A stretch of DNA of 64,000 nucleotides from BD2-11 clade cluster bacterium bin43 (GTDB lineage Bacteria > Gemmatimonadota > Gemmatimonadetes > Longimicrobiales > Gaopeijiaceae), in the NCBI GenBank assembly GCA_002238605.1, contig MPMR01000014.1:1-64000 (forward strand), read 5' to 3'. The notes below the pieces were generated by a model. That model had not been told where the DNA came from. It worked only from the letters and a program-made list of their open reading frames with translations, and ran no database searches. The stretch's first letter is position 1. Each line of letters starts with the position of its first letter. A program made the position numbers and the translations under genes. Below are positions 51,610-60,893 of the stretch, in pieces.

Positions 51610-54608
51610 AGAAGCGATCCGGGGGAGACTCGGCGAGCGACCGGCGCCTGATTGAGGAATGGCTGCCGATTGCGGAGTTGAGCGAGGAGAGTACGCGGGA
51701 GCGGCGGGCCATGACGGCGCTGCCACCGACCTACTATCTCCACGTCTGGTGGGCGCGCCGGCCTCTGGTCGCTTCGCGGGCTGCGGTGCTGGGGTCGCTG
51801 CTGCCAGAGGGAGCGGATCGGGAGAAGTTCCTGCATGTGCTCGGGATTCACGGGGATCCGGTGGGGGCGCGGCGGGCCATCGACGGAGCGAAGCAGAGCG
51901 GAAGGCGGATCGAGAATCCCTACGATTACGACAGGGCATTCAAGTACTGTCCCACTCCTGCTGACAGGCGCTGGCTGGAACAAGACGGGGTACGGAACTG
52001 GCAGTCGATCCGCGTCTTGGATCCGACTGCCGGTGGTGGATCGATCCCGTTCGAAACTCAAAGGTCAGGGCTCGTCACACTTGGAAACGACCTCAATCCG
52101 GTCGCGGCGCTTGTTGCGGAGGCCACGGTGACATGGCCCACACAGTTCCCGAGTGAGCTTGCCGACGAGTTCGAGGCATTGGCTTCCGCTTGGCGGCAAC
52201 GAATCCAGAAGCCACTGGAGGACATGTTCCCGCAAACCGGGTTGCCCGACATCGTGGATGTGACCTACGTCCACGCCCACAGCGTCCGTTGCCCCTACTG
52301 CGCTGGCCTCGTTCCGCTGTCTCCGAACTGGCGGCTGGCCTCCGGTGGCACCGGTGTGCGCCTCCGGCCTGACACCGCTCGTGGCCACGGTTCCGAGGAC
52401 CGTGTCTGCACTTTCCAGATCGTAAAGAAGGCCAGGGAACAGTCTCCGGGCACGGTCTCCCGCGGAACCGGCACGTGTCCCTATCCCGACTGCGGCCAGG
52501 TGATCGACGGTGACGAGATCAAGCGACAGGCGCAGGATGGCGAGATGGGCTCGCAGCTCTACGCGGTCATCTACAAGCGCCGCGTGAAGACACGGCTCAA
52601 GTCCGGAAAGCGCGGCAAGGACAGGTGGGTGCGCGGCTACCGGGCACCGCGACCGGCGGACGACAACAGCGCCGAAATCCAGGCACGCCTGGACGAGAAG
52701 CTCCCCGAGTGGGAGGCGTTCGACATCGTGCCGAGCGAGCGAATCCCCGACGGCAACAAGACGACGGAGGCCCAGCGCTACGGTATGACCCATTGGCGCG
52801 ACCTCTTCTCGCCCCGCCAACTGCTCTGTCACGGAACCACCGTCGAGATCTACCGCGAGATGCTGGAGGAAGACCGGCGGGAGGGGAAGCTGACGCCGGT
52901 GCGAAAGGCGGCGTACGGGTATCTGGCGCTGACGCTCGATACGGTGCTCAACTACAACAGCAGGGGCGGACGGTGGGATACGACAACTAGCCGGGTACGA
53001 TCATTCTTCGACCGGCATGACTTTGCGTTCGTTTGGTCGTTCGGGGAGATGGCACCCCTCATTGTCAGCGTCGGCTACGACTGGGCAATTGTCAAGACCG
53101 CCAAGGCCATCCGGGAACTCGTGGAGCTTGTCGCGCCGGAAACAACGACCCACGGGGGTCGCGACCTCTTCAGCGACAATGGCGATCCCCAGAAGGCCGA
53201 CACAACTCCCAACGCCTCTCCACCAGTCACGATCACCTGCAAGTCCGCCGATAACCTCGACCACCTCGAGGACGCCAGCATCGACGCCATCGTCATGGAC
53301 CCCCCGTGGGAAGCCAACGTGATGTATGCGGAGCTGTCGGACTTCTTCTACGTCTGGCTCAAGCGCACGGCGGGGCACGTGTTCCCCGAGCTCTTCAGGA
53401 GCCAGCTCACCGACAAGGACAACGAGGCGGTCGCGAACGTCGCGCGCTTCAAGGGGCAGAAGGGGGCGGGAGCGCGCGCGACCCGCGACTACCAGGAGCG
53501 CATGGCCGCGATCTTTGCCGAGTGCCGTCGCGTCCTCAAGCCCAACGGCATCATGACGCTGATGTTCACCCACAAGGCGGCCGGCGCTTGGGACGCATTG
53601 ACCACGGGGCTGATGAAGGCCGGATTCATGATCACGGCGTCGTGGCCGATCAATACCGAAGCCCCCGGGAGCATGCACATCAAGGACAAGGCGGCGGCGA
53701 ACAGCACTATCTTTCTGGTCTGCCGTCCGCGGGAGCGGCACGAGCCCGACACCGAGCGGGAGACGCGCTGGTGGGAAGATGCGGAACCGCTTGTGGCCAA
53801 GGCCGTACGCAAGCGCGTGAAGGAGTTCCAGAGGGCGGGCATCGGGGGTGTCGATCTCTACCTGGCCTCCTTCGGCCCCGCGCTGGAGGAGTTCTCGCGC
53901 CATTGGCCGCTGGAGCGCCGGAGCCCCCGACCGAAGCCCAAGCAACGCAAGCGGCAGTTCGACATCTTCGAAGAGGAATGGGACCCGTACGCGACCACCC
54001 CCGAAGACGCGCTCGACGTTGCCCGGCGGGAGGTCAAACGCTGGCGGCTTGACCAGCTCGCGCACATGCGTTCCGACGACGATCTCGATCCCGTCACCGC
54101 CTTCTTCGTGCTCGCCTGGGATGCCTTCAAGGCACCGAAGTTCGCCTACGACGAAGGGCTCAAGCTCGCACGCGCGGTCGGCGTCAACCTCGAAACCGAT
54201 GTCGTCCGCAGACTTGGGGCAAAGAGCGGACAGAACCTCGTGCTCTGGGACGCACCCCACCGAGCCGCCAAGGGAGCATTGGGTCCTGCAGACGGCTCGC
54301 GGGGCATGATCGATGTTCTCCACCATGCTGCGTTCCTGGCGCGTGATCGGTCCTTGGACGCCGCCCTCGACATGCTCAGGGACCAGGGCGTCGAAAAGAG
54401 CCCCGACTTTGCCACCGCACTCGAAGCGGTGCTCGAAGTCCTCCCGGTCTCGCGCAACTTCCGCGGTTTCGATCTGGGTTCAAAGGCCGCGGCTCTGGAG
54501 TCCGCCAGCGAAGACTTCGACGCGCTTGAGAGACTCCGCCGCTTGGCTTTCAGCGAGGTCGTCGGCGAGCCGGAGCAGCTCAAGCTGTGGCGTGAGGAGA
54601 CCGCCTGA
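51606..54608 (+). CDS. DUF1156-type DNA methyltransferase with zinc ribbon (PglXI-like)
   Basis: A 1000-aa amino-methyltransferase, GTG start with GTGA overlap. N-terminal part contains PPTYYLHVWWARRPLVASR, then SAM motif I DPTAGGGSIPFE (residues ~139-150). Zinc-ribbon pairs CPYC (~229) and CPYPDCG (~290). Catalytic motif DPPW (565-568, in DAIVMDPPWEANV), a variant of DPPY used for N6-adenine or N4-cytosine. This is the COG1743/DUF1156 class found as PglXI in type 3 BREX. It would methylate the host genome for self-recognition. A disordered Lys/Arg-rich insertion lies near residue 780. Confidence 0.92.
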   Translation: MKKRSGGDSASDRRLIEEWLPIAELSEESTRERRAMTALPPTYYLHVWWARRPLVASRAAVLGSLLPEGADREKFLHVLGIHGDPVGARRAIDGAKQSGRRIENPYDYDRAFKYCPTPADRRWLEQDGVRNWQSIRVLDPTAGGGSIPFETQRSGLVTLGNDLNPVAALVAEATVTWPTQFPSELADEFEALASAWRQRIQKPLEDMFPQTGLPDIVDVTYVHAHSVRCPYCAGLVPLSPNWRLASGGTGVRLRPDTARGHGSEDRVCTFQIVKKAREQSPGTVSRGTGTCPYPDCGQVIDGDEIKRQAQDGEMGSQLYAVIYKRRVKTRLKSGKRGKDRWVRGYRAPRPADDNSAEIQARLDEKLPEWEAFDIVPSERIPDGNKTTEAQRYGMTHWRDLFSPRQLLCHGTTVEIYREMLEEDRREGKLTPVRKAAYGYLALTLDTVLNYNSRGGRWDTTTSRVRSFFDRHDFAFVWSFGEMAPLIVSVGYDWAIVKTAKAIRELVELVAPETTTHGGRDLFSDNGDPQKADTTPNASPPVTITCKSADNLDHLEDASIDAIVMDPPWEANVMYAELSDFFYVWLKRTAGHVFPELFRSQLTDKDNEAVANVARFKGQKGAGARATRDYQERMAAIFAECRRVLKPNGIMTLMFTHKAAGAWDALTTGLMKAGFMITASWPINTEAPGSMHIKDKAAANSTIFLVCRPRERHEPDTERETRWWEDAEPLVAKAVRKRVKEFQRAGIGGVDLYLASFGPALEEFSRHWPLERRSPRPKPKQRKRQFDIFEEEWDPYATTPEDALDVARREVKRWRLDQLAHMRSDDDLDPVTAFFVLAWDAFKAPKFAYDEGLKLARAVGVNLETDVVRRLGAKSGQNLVLWDAPHRAAKGALGPADGSRGMIDVLHHAAFLARDRSLDAALDMLRDQGVEKSPDFATALEAVLEVLPVSRNFRGFDLGSKAAALESASEDFDALERLRRLAFSEVVGEPEQLKLWREETA

Positions 54609-54611
54609 ACG

Positions 54612-57600
54612 GTGCACCGCGCGGTCGACTGGAAGCTCAAGTACACGCCCGATGACGGCGATCTGGTCGAGCTCTTCTACTTGCCCGCGCTTGAGGATGC
54701 GAAGCGGTACGACCGCCTGACCGGCTACTTCAGCGCCAGCGCACTGAGACTCGCGGCTCGCGGAATCGAGGGACTGGTTCGCAACAAGGGCCGGATGCGG
54801 CTCATCGTCGGTTGCACCCTGGATGCACCCGAGATCGCGGCGATCCATGAGGGAGCCGAGCTGCGCGGGAAGGTCTCGGAGCACCTGCGCCGCTGGCCGC
54901 TCAAGCCGGGGGATGGCGAGGAGGCCGACGCGCTCGAGCTGCTCGCGTGGATGGTGGCGAATGACCATCTCGACGTGAAGGTCGCGGTCCCCACGGACGA
55001 GCTTGGTCGGCCCGTGGCCGAATCAGCGCTCTTCCACGAGAAGACCGGGATCATCGAGGATACGAACGGCGACCGAATCGCCTGGACAGGCAGCCTGAAC
55101 GAGACTGCCAGCGGATGGCAGCACAACTGGGAGACGATCAATGTCTTCACCAGTTGGGGCCCGGTTCCGGCGCGCGTGGAGGGCGAGGAAGAGAACTTCG
55201 CGAGCCTTTGGGCCGACCGACGAAAGCGCGCCCGGGTAATCGCGGTGCCGGATGCGGTGCGAGAGAAGTTGCTGGAGTTCTCGCCCAAGGAGGGTCTTCC
55301 GAAGCGGCTGAAGCCGGAACCTGACCCGTTAGTAATCCAGGTAAAGGAGCCCGACGCCAAAGCGAAACTGTTGCGCGAGCGGGTGTTGTCATTCATTCGC
55401 AGGGCCCCGTCGCTGACTCCCAATGGCGAAATGGTTGGCGAGGAGACAGCCCCGATCACTCCCTGGCCCCACCAGGTCCGCGCGTTCGAGCGCATGTACC
55501 ACAACTGGCCGCCGAAGCTCCTGATCGCCGACGAGGTGGGACTGGGGAAGACGATTCAGGCGGGTATGGTGCTGCGGCAGGCCTGGTTGTCGGGTCGCGC
55601 GCGGCGCATCCTGATCATGGTGCCCGCCGCGGTCATGAAGCAGTGGCAGATCGAGCTGTACGAGAAGTTCAACCTCAACTGGCCGATCTATTCGGGCGGG
55701 ACGTTGCGGTGGTATTCACCCAATCCGGAGCGGCCTCCGAGAACGCGCGTCGTGGGTTCGGATCGGTGGCACCTCGAAGATGTGGTGATCGCGTCGAGCC
55801 ATCTGATGCGGCGTCGCGAGCGGCAGAGGACCATCTCGGAGGAGGCGAAGAAGTGGGACTTGGTCGTACTGGACGAGGCGCATCACGCGCGGAGGCGTGG
55901 GGCGGGCGGATCCGGCGACAAGGGACCGAACGAGTTGCTTCGCCTTATGCGCGGAATGCGCGAGCGAGCCCTTACGGACGGGTTGATCCTGCTGACGGCC
56001 ACGCCGATGCAGGTGCATCCCGTCGAGTTCTGGGATCTGCTCGATCTGCTGGGCCTCCCGCCGGAGTGGAACGCGAAAGCGTTCGTCGAGTTCTTCGAAC
56101 TGTCGGAAAACCCCGACCTGACGGCCGAGGCCTTCGAGATGATGGCACGGCTGTTTCGAGCGGAGGAGGTGGCTGGAAGAGTCGAGGCGGAGCCCGAGGA
56201 CCGTCACCTATCATCCCTCTCCCGGCTCAAGGCGAAGAGGGTGCTGTCAGCGCTTCGGGATCAGTCCACGATTCCCCGAAAGCAACTTGGATCGGTCGAA
56301 CGATCGGCGGCATTGCGTCTCATGCGAGCCCGGACGCCGGTGAGACGACTGCTGTCACGACACACGCGCACCCTCCTGCGCCGGTACCACAAAGAGGGCC
56401 TACTGGCGGCGCCGATCGCAGAGCGGAGGGTGAAGGACTGCTTCGTTGAGATGACGGAAGGAGAACGGGAACTCTACGAAGCCGTCGAGAGCTACATTTC
56501 CCGTACCTACGGTCAGGCGACCGGTACCCAGCGAAATGCGGTCGGGTTCATCATGACCGTGTATCGCCGCCGCCTCGCGAGTAGTTGCGAGGCGCTGGCG
56601 AATACGCTTCGCCGGCGACTGGAGTCGGCGGAGGGCTGGGTGTCGGAAACCGCGGGTCAGTGGAACGAAGACTTGTCGGACGACGAGCTCGCCGATGACG
56701 TCATCGGCGCTCCCGAGGATGTCGCCGAGGCTGCGGACACGGCCCTGAGGCTTGAGGAAATGGGCGACATTCGCCGATTGATGAAGATGGCGGAGCGACT
56801 TCCGCCCGACAGCAAGCTCGGGGAGTTGCAACGGATTCTGGGCAACTTGCGGGGGAAGAGCGGGAAAGCCAGCCAGGTCATGGTGTTCACTCAGTACACC
56901 GACACCATCGACTTCCTGCGGGAAGAGCTCCGCAAGGACACTTCCCTGCGGCTGATGTGCTTTACCGGGCGAGGCGGCGAGGTGCCGCACGCTGGCGGAC
57001 TCTGGCGGGCGATCAGCCGCGACGAGGCGAAGCGGAGATTCCGACAGGGTGAAGCCGATGTTCTGCTCTGCACCGAGGCGGCCGCCGAGGGCTTGAACTT
57101 CCAGTTCTGCGGCGCGCTCGTGAACTACGACATGCCCTGGAACCCCATGCGAGTGGAGCAGAGAATCGGTCGCATCGACCGACTGGGTCAGCGACACCCG
57201 ATCATTCGGATATTCAACCTTCACTACCGCGACACGGTGGAGGCGGACATCTACCGGGCGCTGGCCAAGCGCATCGGACTCTTCCACGGCGTCGTTGGCC
57301 AGCTTCAACCCATCCTTGCGAAAGTGTCGGGAACGATCGCCCAGGCAGTGTTGGAGGGTCGCGCCTCGACCGACGAAGGACGGGCGGAGCTGGCGGATGA
57401 GGTGGATCGTGAGGCCGCCGAGGCTGCACCCGGAATCGACATCGACGGGGCTGCGGATACCACCATCGCCTTGACCGACCGCCCAGCATCCTCGGTGACA
57501 ATGGACGATCTCGACCGAGTGATCCGACGGCCCGAGCTCCTACCCGATGGCTTCAGCGTGCAGCCGCTCGGGCCGCGTGAGTACTCGTTGACTGTACAGG

Positions 57601-57779
57601 GGCGCGAATCCGCGATTCGTATCACCACCGATGCGGACTACTTCGAGAGGCACGCCGACAGCGTTGAGCTTTGGTCACCGGGAGGGGAGGGGTTTCCGGT
57701 AGGATCGCCACCTGAGTCGGAGAATCAGCAATGGTCTAATAATATGAGTCTGAGGGGGATTCTGGATGCGACGAGTTAG
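54612..57779 (+). CDS. PLD-nuclease / SNF2-type helicase fusion
   Basis: A 1055-aa protein with a GTG start 3 nt after the methylase stop. Residues 1-190 form a phospholipase-D-like domain with FHEKTG (~141) and GSLNET (~159), the HxK...N pattern seen in PLD-type nucleases joined to helicases. The helicase part has Walker A DEVGLGKT (~305), DEAH in LVVLDEAHHARR (~420), GLILLTATPMQVHP and the second domain block QRIGRIDRLGQRHP. It belongs to the COG0553 class also named BrxHII/DrmD. Likely it translocates on DNA and cuts or loads nucleases. Confidence 0.92.
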   Translation: MHRAVDWKLKYTPDDGDLVELFYLPALEDAKRYDRLTGYFSASALRLAARGIEGLVRNKGRMRLIVGCTLDAPEIAAIHEGAELRGKVSEHLRRWPLKPGDGEEADALELLAWMVANDHLDVKVAVPTDELGRPVAESALFHEKTGIIEDTNGDRIAWTGSLNETASGWQHNWETINVFTSWGPVPARVEGEEENFASLWADRRKRARVIAVPDAVREKLLEFSPKEGLPKRLKPEPDPLVIQVKEPDAKAKLLRERVLSFIRRAPSLTPNGEMVGEETAPITPWPHQVRAFERMYHNWPPKLLIADEVGLGKTIQAGMVLRQAWLSGRARRILIMVPAAVMKQWQIELYEKFNLNWPIYSGGTLRWYSPNPERPPRTRVVGSDRWHLEDVVIASSHLMRRRERQRTISEEAKKWDLVVLDEAHHARRRGAGGSGDKGPNELLRLMRGMRERALTDGLILLTATPMQVHPVEFWDLLDLLGLPPEWNAKAFVEFFELSENPDLTAEAFEMMARLFRAEEVAGRVEAEPEDRHLSSLSRLKAKRVLSALRDQSTIPRKQLGSVERSAALRLMRARTPVRRLLSRHTRTLLRRYHKEGLLAAPIAERRVKDCFVEMTEGERELYEAVESYISRTYGQATGTQRNAVGFIMTVYRRRLASSCEALANTLRRRLESAEGWVSETAGQWNEDLSDDELADDVIGAPEDVAEAADTALRLEEMGDIRRLMKMAERLPPDSKLGELQRILGNLRGKSGKASQVMVFTQYTDTIDFLREELRKDTSLRLMCFTGRGGEVPHAGGLWRAISRDEAKRRFRQGEADVLLCTEAAAEGLNFQFCGALVNYDMPWNPMRVEQRIGRIDRLGQRHPIIRIFNLHYRDTVEADIYRALAKRIGLFHGVVGQLQPILAKVSGTIAQAVLEGRASTDEGRAELADEVDREAAEAAPGIDIDGAADTTIALTDRPASSVTMDDLDRVIRRPELLPDGFSVQPLGPREYSLTVQGRESAIRITTDADYFERHADSVELWSPGGEGFPVGSPPESENQQWSNNMSLRGILDATS

Positions 57780-57913
57780 TTCCAACCCGAACGACGCAGC
57801 ACGTCGTGGACAGTGTCTTTAATCGCCCGGTGGATGCCGTGGCTGCGCGGTTTGGTCTCGTGGGGCGAAGCTCAGCACCTCGCCCAGCCACCCCTTTACC
57901 CTCTGGAGATCCT

Positions 57914-58672
57914 GTGAGCAGACTCTCGTTGAGCCTCTTGGTGCTCTCCCTTGTTTTTGCATCGCCGATTCGTGCCCAAGTGATTCGTAGCTACGAGGGT
58001 CTTGACCGCAACGCTGTGGACGGTTGGTTCGCCCAGACGCAACTCTCGTTGGATGGCAGAGCCGGCAATGCAAGCTATCTGGATCTAGGTCTCACAGGAG
58101 GATTGTCCTACCGCGTCCCTGCACCGGGGCACTGGCTGCGGTTTTATCCGTCTTGGCAGGTCAGGCGCTCAGGGGGACAGTCCGTCGTGCGTGAGTGGTC
58201 GGCGCACTTCAGGCACTCGTTTGTGTTTTCGGACGAGATGCGGACCTATGCGTTCGCTCAGATCCAAGCGGATAGGTCGATCAACCTTGACCGCAGGGTG
58301 CTGGTCGGTGGCGGGCTTCGTCGGCAAATCGTGCCACTGGGAGGCGGTGGTCTGGATATCGGCCTCGGTCTAATGCTGGAAGACGAAACCTTGGCGTCTG
58401 GAGAGAGCACGCAAGCACTGAGGGGGGCGAATCTGTTCTCCGCACGCGGCCGAGCCGGTATCGTACGAGTATTGGTCACAGGTTTCTATCAGCCGATAAT
58501 GTCGAACCTCGAAGACTACCGCCTGTCCGTAGACGCCGAGGTTCAGATCCCGGTGTCCGAGCGTGTCGGTTTTGTCATTTCAGGGAGTTGGCGTCGAGAT
58601 TCGCGGCCGCCCACGGACATCGAGGCGGACGACGCTGGGTTCGGGTTTTCCGTGCGGTTGAGCACCCGATGA
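57914..58672 (+). CDS. DUF481-like outer-membrane beta-barrel protein
   Basis: About 252 aa from GTG 57914 (GGAG upstream). Signal peptide (LSLSLLVLSLVFASPIRAQ), then alternating beta-strand sequence (FAQTQLSLDGRAGNASYLDL, GGLSYRVPAPGHWLRFYPSW, GFGFSVRLSTR) as in DUF481/YdiY-type barrels. It follows the defence operon by 134 nt, possibly in the same transcript. A surface-exposed barrel among defence genes could be a transfer passenger or a phage-adsorption modifier. Function unknown. Confidence 0.7.
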   Translation: MSRLSLSLLVLSLVFASPIRAQVIRSYEGLDRNAVDGWFAQTQLSLDGRAGNASYLDLGLTGGLSYRVPAPGHWLRFYPSWQVRRSGGQSVVREWSAHFRHSFVFSDEMRTYAFAQIQADRSINLDRRVLVGGGLRRQIVPLGGGGLDIGLGLMLEDETLASGESTQALRGANLFSARGRAGIVRVLVTGFYQPIMSNLEDYRLSVDAEVQIPVSERVGFVISGSWRRDSRPPTDIEADDAGFGFSVRLSTR

Positions 58673-58800
58673 CAAGTCGCGAGGCCCTGCTCGAACTCAC
58701 TTACACTGCGCACGCCATGGCACCGCTCGCCCGCGACATCGGCCGTGTGGATGAGGACTGGCTGGATCTGCCCCGCTCTCGGGGACGGCTGTCGCCGTGC
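58669..58800 (+). pseudogene. Fragment resembling the tail of an N6-adenine DNA methylase
   Basis: The frame begins MTSREALLELTYTAHAMAPL then ARDIG, which resembles the tail common in Eco57I/PglX-type methylases (LTYTAHDMAPFARD). The similarity ends within about 25 residues, and the rest of the frame (to 58914) is not like any protein I know. It overlaps the preceding barrel gene by 4 nt. It is probably a relic of a restriction-modification gene lost by recombination. Confidence 0.4.
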
Positions 58801-58903
58801 TCTGTCTCTAATCCGCCCTCGGTTGCGAAATTCATCAGACTCCCTTCATCGGGCCGATGGTTGACGAGCATGCCGGCGTGCGGCTGGCGTTGGAGATTCG
58901 CAC

Positions 58904-60319
58904 ATGGTGCTTGAGAGGATATTGGCGCTGGCCACCGAACGCGAATCCGAGACTCTGGAGTTCAAGCGTACGACGGGAACGCGTCGTGAGGCAACGGCCA
59001 CTGTGTGCGCCATGCTCAATCACCGGGGCGGACACGTGCTGTTCGGTGTGACGCCGAACGGAAGTGTCGTCGGCCAGCAGGTGAGCGACCGGACGATGGA
59101 GGAGGTGGGTGCCGAGATTCAGAGGATCGACCCGCCGGCTTTTCCGGAGGTCGAGCGGATCCGTGTCTCGGACGGGCTCGATGTAATCGCGGTCAGCGTC
59201 AACAAGGGGCCCGCACGGCCCTACCAGTACCGGGGTACCGCCTATCGCCGGGTCGGCAACACCACGGTGACCATGGCTGCCGAGGAGTACAACCAGATGC
59301 TCTTCGAGCGGCTGCACAGTGAGCAGCGGTGGGAGAATCAACCTGCTCCCGGCTGGACGGTCGCGGACCTGGATGTGGCCGAAATCCGCAACACCGTAGC
59401 CGAGGCGGTACGAACAGGCCGGCTGAACGAGCCCGGTACCCGAGAACCGGAAGACTTGCTTCGAGGGCTTGGACTGCTCCGCGAGGGGGTCCTGTCGCGC
59501 GCGGCGGCGGTGTTGTTCGGTAACTCAGCGCGTCTCGAATTCGAGTTGCCGCAGTGTCTGCTCCGGGTAGCTCGTTTCCGGGGCATCGACCGAAGCGAAT
59601 TCCTGGACAACCGGCAGTTCAATGGCAACGCGTTCGCACTGCTCTCACATGCCGAACGCTTTCTGCGCGACACGCTTCCCATTGCGAGTCGGTTCGAGTC
59701 GGGCCGCATGCGGCGCATTGACGAGCCCCTCTACCCACCCCTTGCTACACGGGAAGCGGTGGCGAACGCCCTGTGCCACAGGGATTATGCGCTGGGCGGC
59801 GGCTCGGTCGGGATCGCAGTCTACGACGACCGACTCGAGGTCACGTCGACCGGTACGCTGCACTTCGGACTGACACCGGCCGCGCTGTTCGGCCCGCACG
59901 AATCGAGGCCGTGGAATCCGCTGCTTGCCCGCACGTTCTACCGGCGCGGTATTATCGAGGAGTGGGGCCGGGGAACGCTCAAGATGGCGGAACTGGCTAC
60001 CGCCGCCGGATTGCCACGACCGGAGATCGAGGAACGCGGCGATTGCGTTACCGTGTGCTTCCGGCATGGACAGGTCGGGTCGGCGCGGCGCAGCGGCCAC
60101 GACCTGATCGAACGACAAGAAGCGATTCTGTCCTTGTTGGATCGAGCGGACGACGGCTTGGCACTACGTGAGATACGTGCCCAGTTGGCTCTGCCGGCCA
60201 GCGAACGTCAGGTGAAGAGGGCCTTGGCGGCATTGCGGAACCGCGGGCGGGCGGTGTCCACGGGTCGCGGTCCAGCGGCGCGGTGGAGACGTGCGCCTGA
60301 GTCCGTCGAGGACGAATGA
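58904..60319 (+). CDS. AlbA_2/Schlafen-domain ATP-binding regulator
   Basis: A 471-aa protein. N-terminal AlbA_2 (divergent Schlafen-like) domain with ESETLEFKRTTG, HRGGHVLFGVTPNG and GTAYRRVGNTTVTM. The middle part contains the GHKL-type pattern REAVANALCHRDYALGGGSV, typical of HATPase_c_4 in COG2865 regulators. A winged-helix C-terminus follows (LALREIRAQLALPASERQVK). These proteins are common in defence islands, but roles are mixed (transcription control or RNA cleavage). The FKR signature is present, but a clear nuclease triad is not. Confidence 0.85.
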   Translation: MVLERILALATERESETLEFKRTTGTRREATATVCAMLNHRGGHVLFGVTPNGSVVGQQVSDRTMEEVGAEIQRIDPPAFPEVERIRVSDGLDVIAVSVNKGPARPYQYRGTAYRRVGNTTVTMAAEEYNQMLFERLHSEQRWENQPAPGWTVADLDVAEIRNTVAEAVRTGRLNEPGTREPEDLLRGLGLLREGVLSRAAAVLFGNSARLEFELPQCLLRVARFRGIDRSEFLDNRQFNGNAFALLSHAERFLRDTLPIASRFESGRMRRIDEPLYPPLATREAVANALCHRDYALGGGSVGIAVYDDRLEVTSTGTLHFGLTPAALFGPHESRPWNPLLARTFYRRGIIEEWGRGTLKMAELATAAGLPRPEIEERGDCVTVCFRHGQVGSARRSGHDLIERQEAILSLLDRADDGLALREIRAQLALPASERQVKRALAALRNRGRAVSTGRGPAARWRRAPESVEDE

Positions 60320-60379
60320 GACCCCCGATGAGCCCCCGGGGTCTTATTGGGTCCATTAGGGGTCCTATTGGGGTCTTAC
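60319..60379 (+). repeat. Hairpin plus short G-rich tandem repeats after the AlbA_2 gene
   Basis: AGACCCC (60319-60325) pairs with GGGGTCT (60338-60344), starting at the stop codon, followed by TTATT. Then four near-repeats of about 10-11 nt: GGGGTCTTATT, GGGTCCATTA, GGGGTCCTATT, GGGGTCTTAC (60338-60379). The hairpin may act as a weak terminator. The G runs could also form a quadruplex. Confidence 0.55.
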
Positions 60380-60893
60380 TCGTCGCCGACCCTTGGCACA
60401 CCGCAAAGCGGCGTGAAGCTCTACTGCTACCTTCTCGCGGCGACGTGTTGCCAGGGCTTGCCCGACGAACGACCTACGGCGTTCCCAGCCGTGTCGGGGT
60501 GTGCGACTATGGGGTCCTGATGTCCTCTCCGCCGCGTTGGCGATCGTCCCGATCCTCGTAGTCGGCTCCAGTGAACGCTGCTTTTTGACGCGGCGGCGCG
60601 TGCCGGGTACCTTGCCCTCCCGATTCACACAACCGCACACCAGGATGCAGCCCGCTGTGCAACGCCCTCCATTCCAGCTGTGCCCGCTAACAGCAACCCT
60701 CCTGACAGTCACCTGGGAGCCGTACGTCCAGGACACAGCCCTCCGTCCACCCGCTCGCCCTGTCACCCTCGCCTCCGCATTTCTCGGGGGGCTATTCCTG
60801 TCACCGGCGGGGACCCATCTCGTGGGATTGGTGGGTGGGCGGGCGATTCCACTGGCTGCGGCGAGAGTGCCGCGGAATCCGAGGATCACGGAC
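60380..60893. other. 514-bp intergenic stretch without a supported gene
   Basis: A long plus-strand frame (from 60501) and a minus-strand frame (60365-60889) run through it, but neither shows recognisable protein features or good ribosome sites. I see no clear repeat or tRNA. It may carry the promoter for the cytosine methyltransferase unit. Confidence 0.4.

Noticed and set aside
45679-57779. Calling the operon simply type 3 BREX
   Set aside because: The defining PglZ alkaline-phosphatase-like gene, BrxA and BrxF are not present in the window, and an MBL hydrolase and a PLD-helicase fusion are.
45679-57779. Calling the operon DISARM
   Set aside because: No DUF1998 (DrmB) gene is present, and the methylase is the DUF1156 type rather than DrmMI or DrmMII.
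60501-60893. Upstream extension of the 96-aa gene to a 227-codon protein
   Set aside because: The upstream codons give unlikely composition and there is a good GTG with a ribosome site at 60894.
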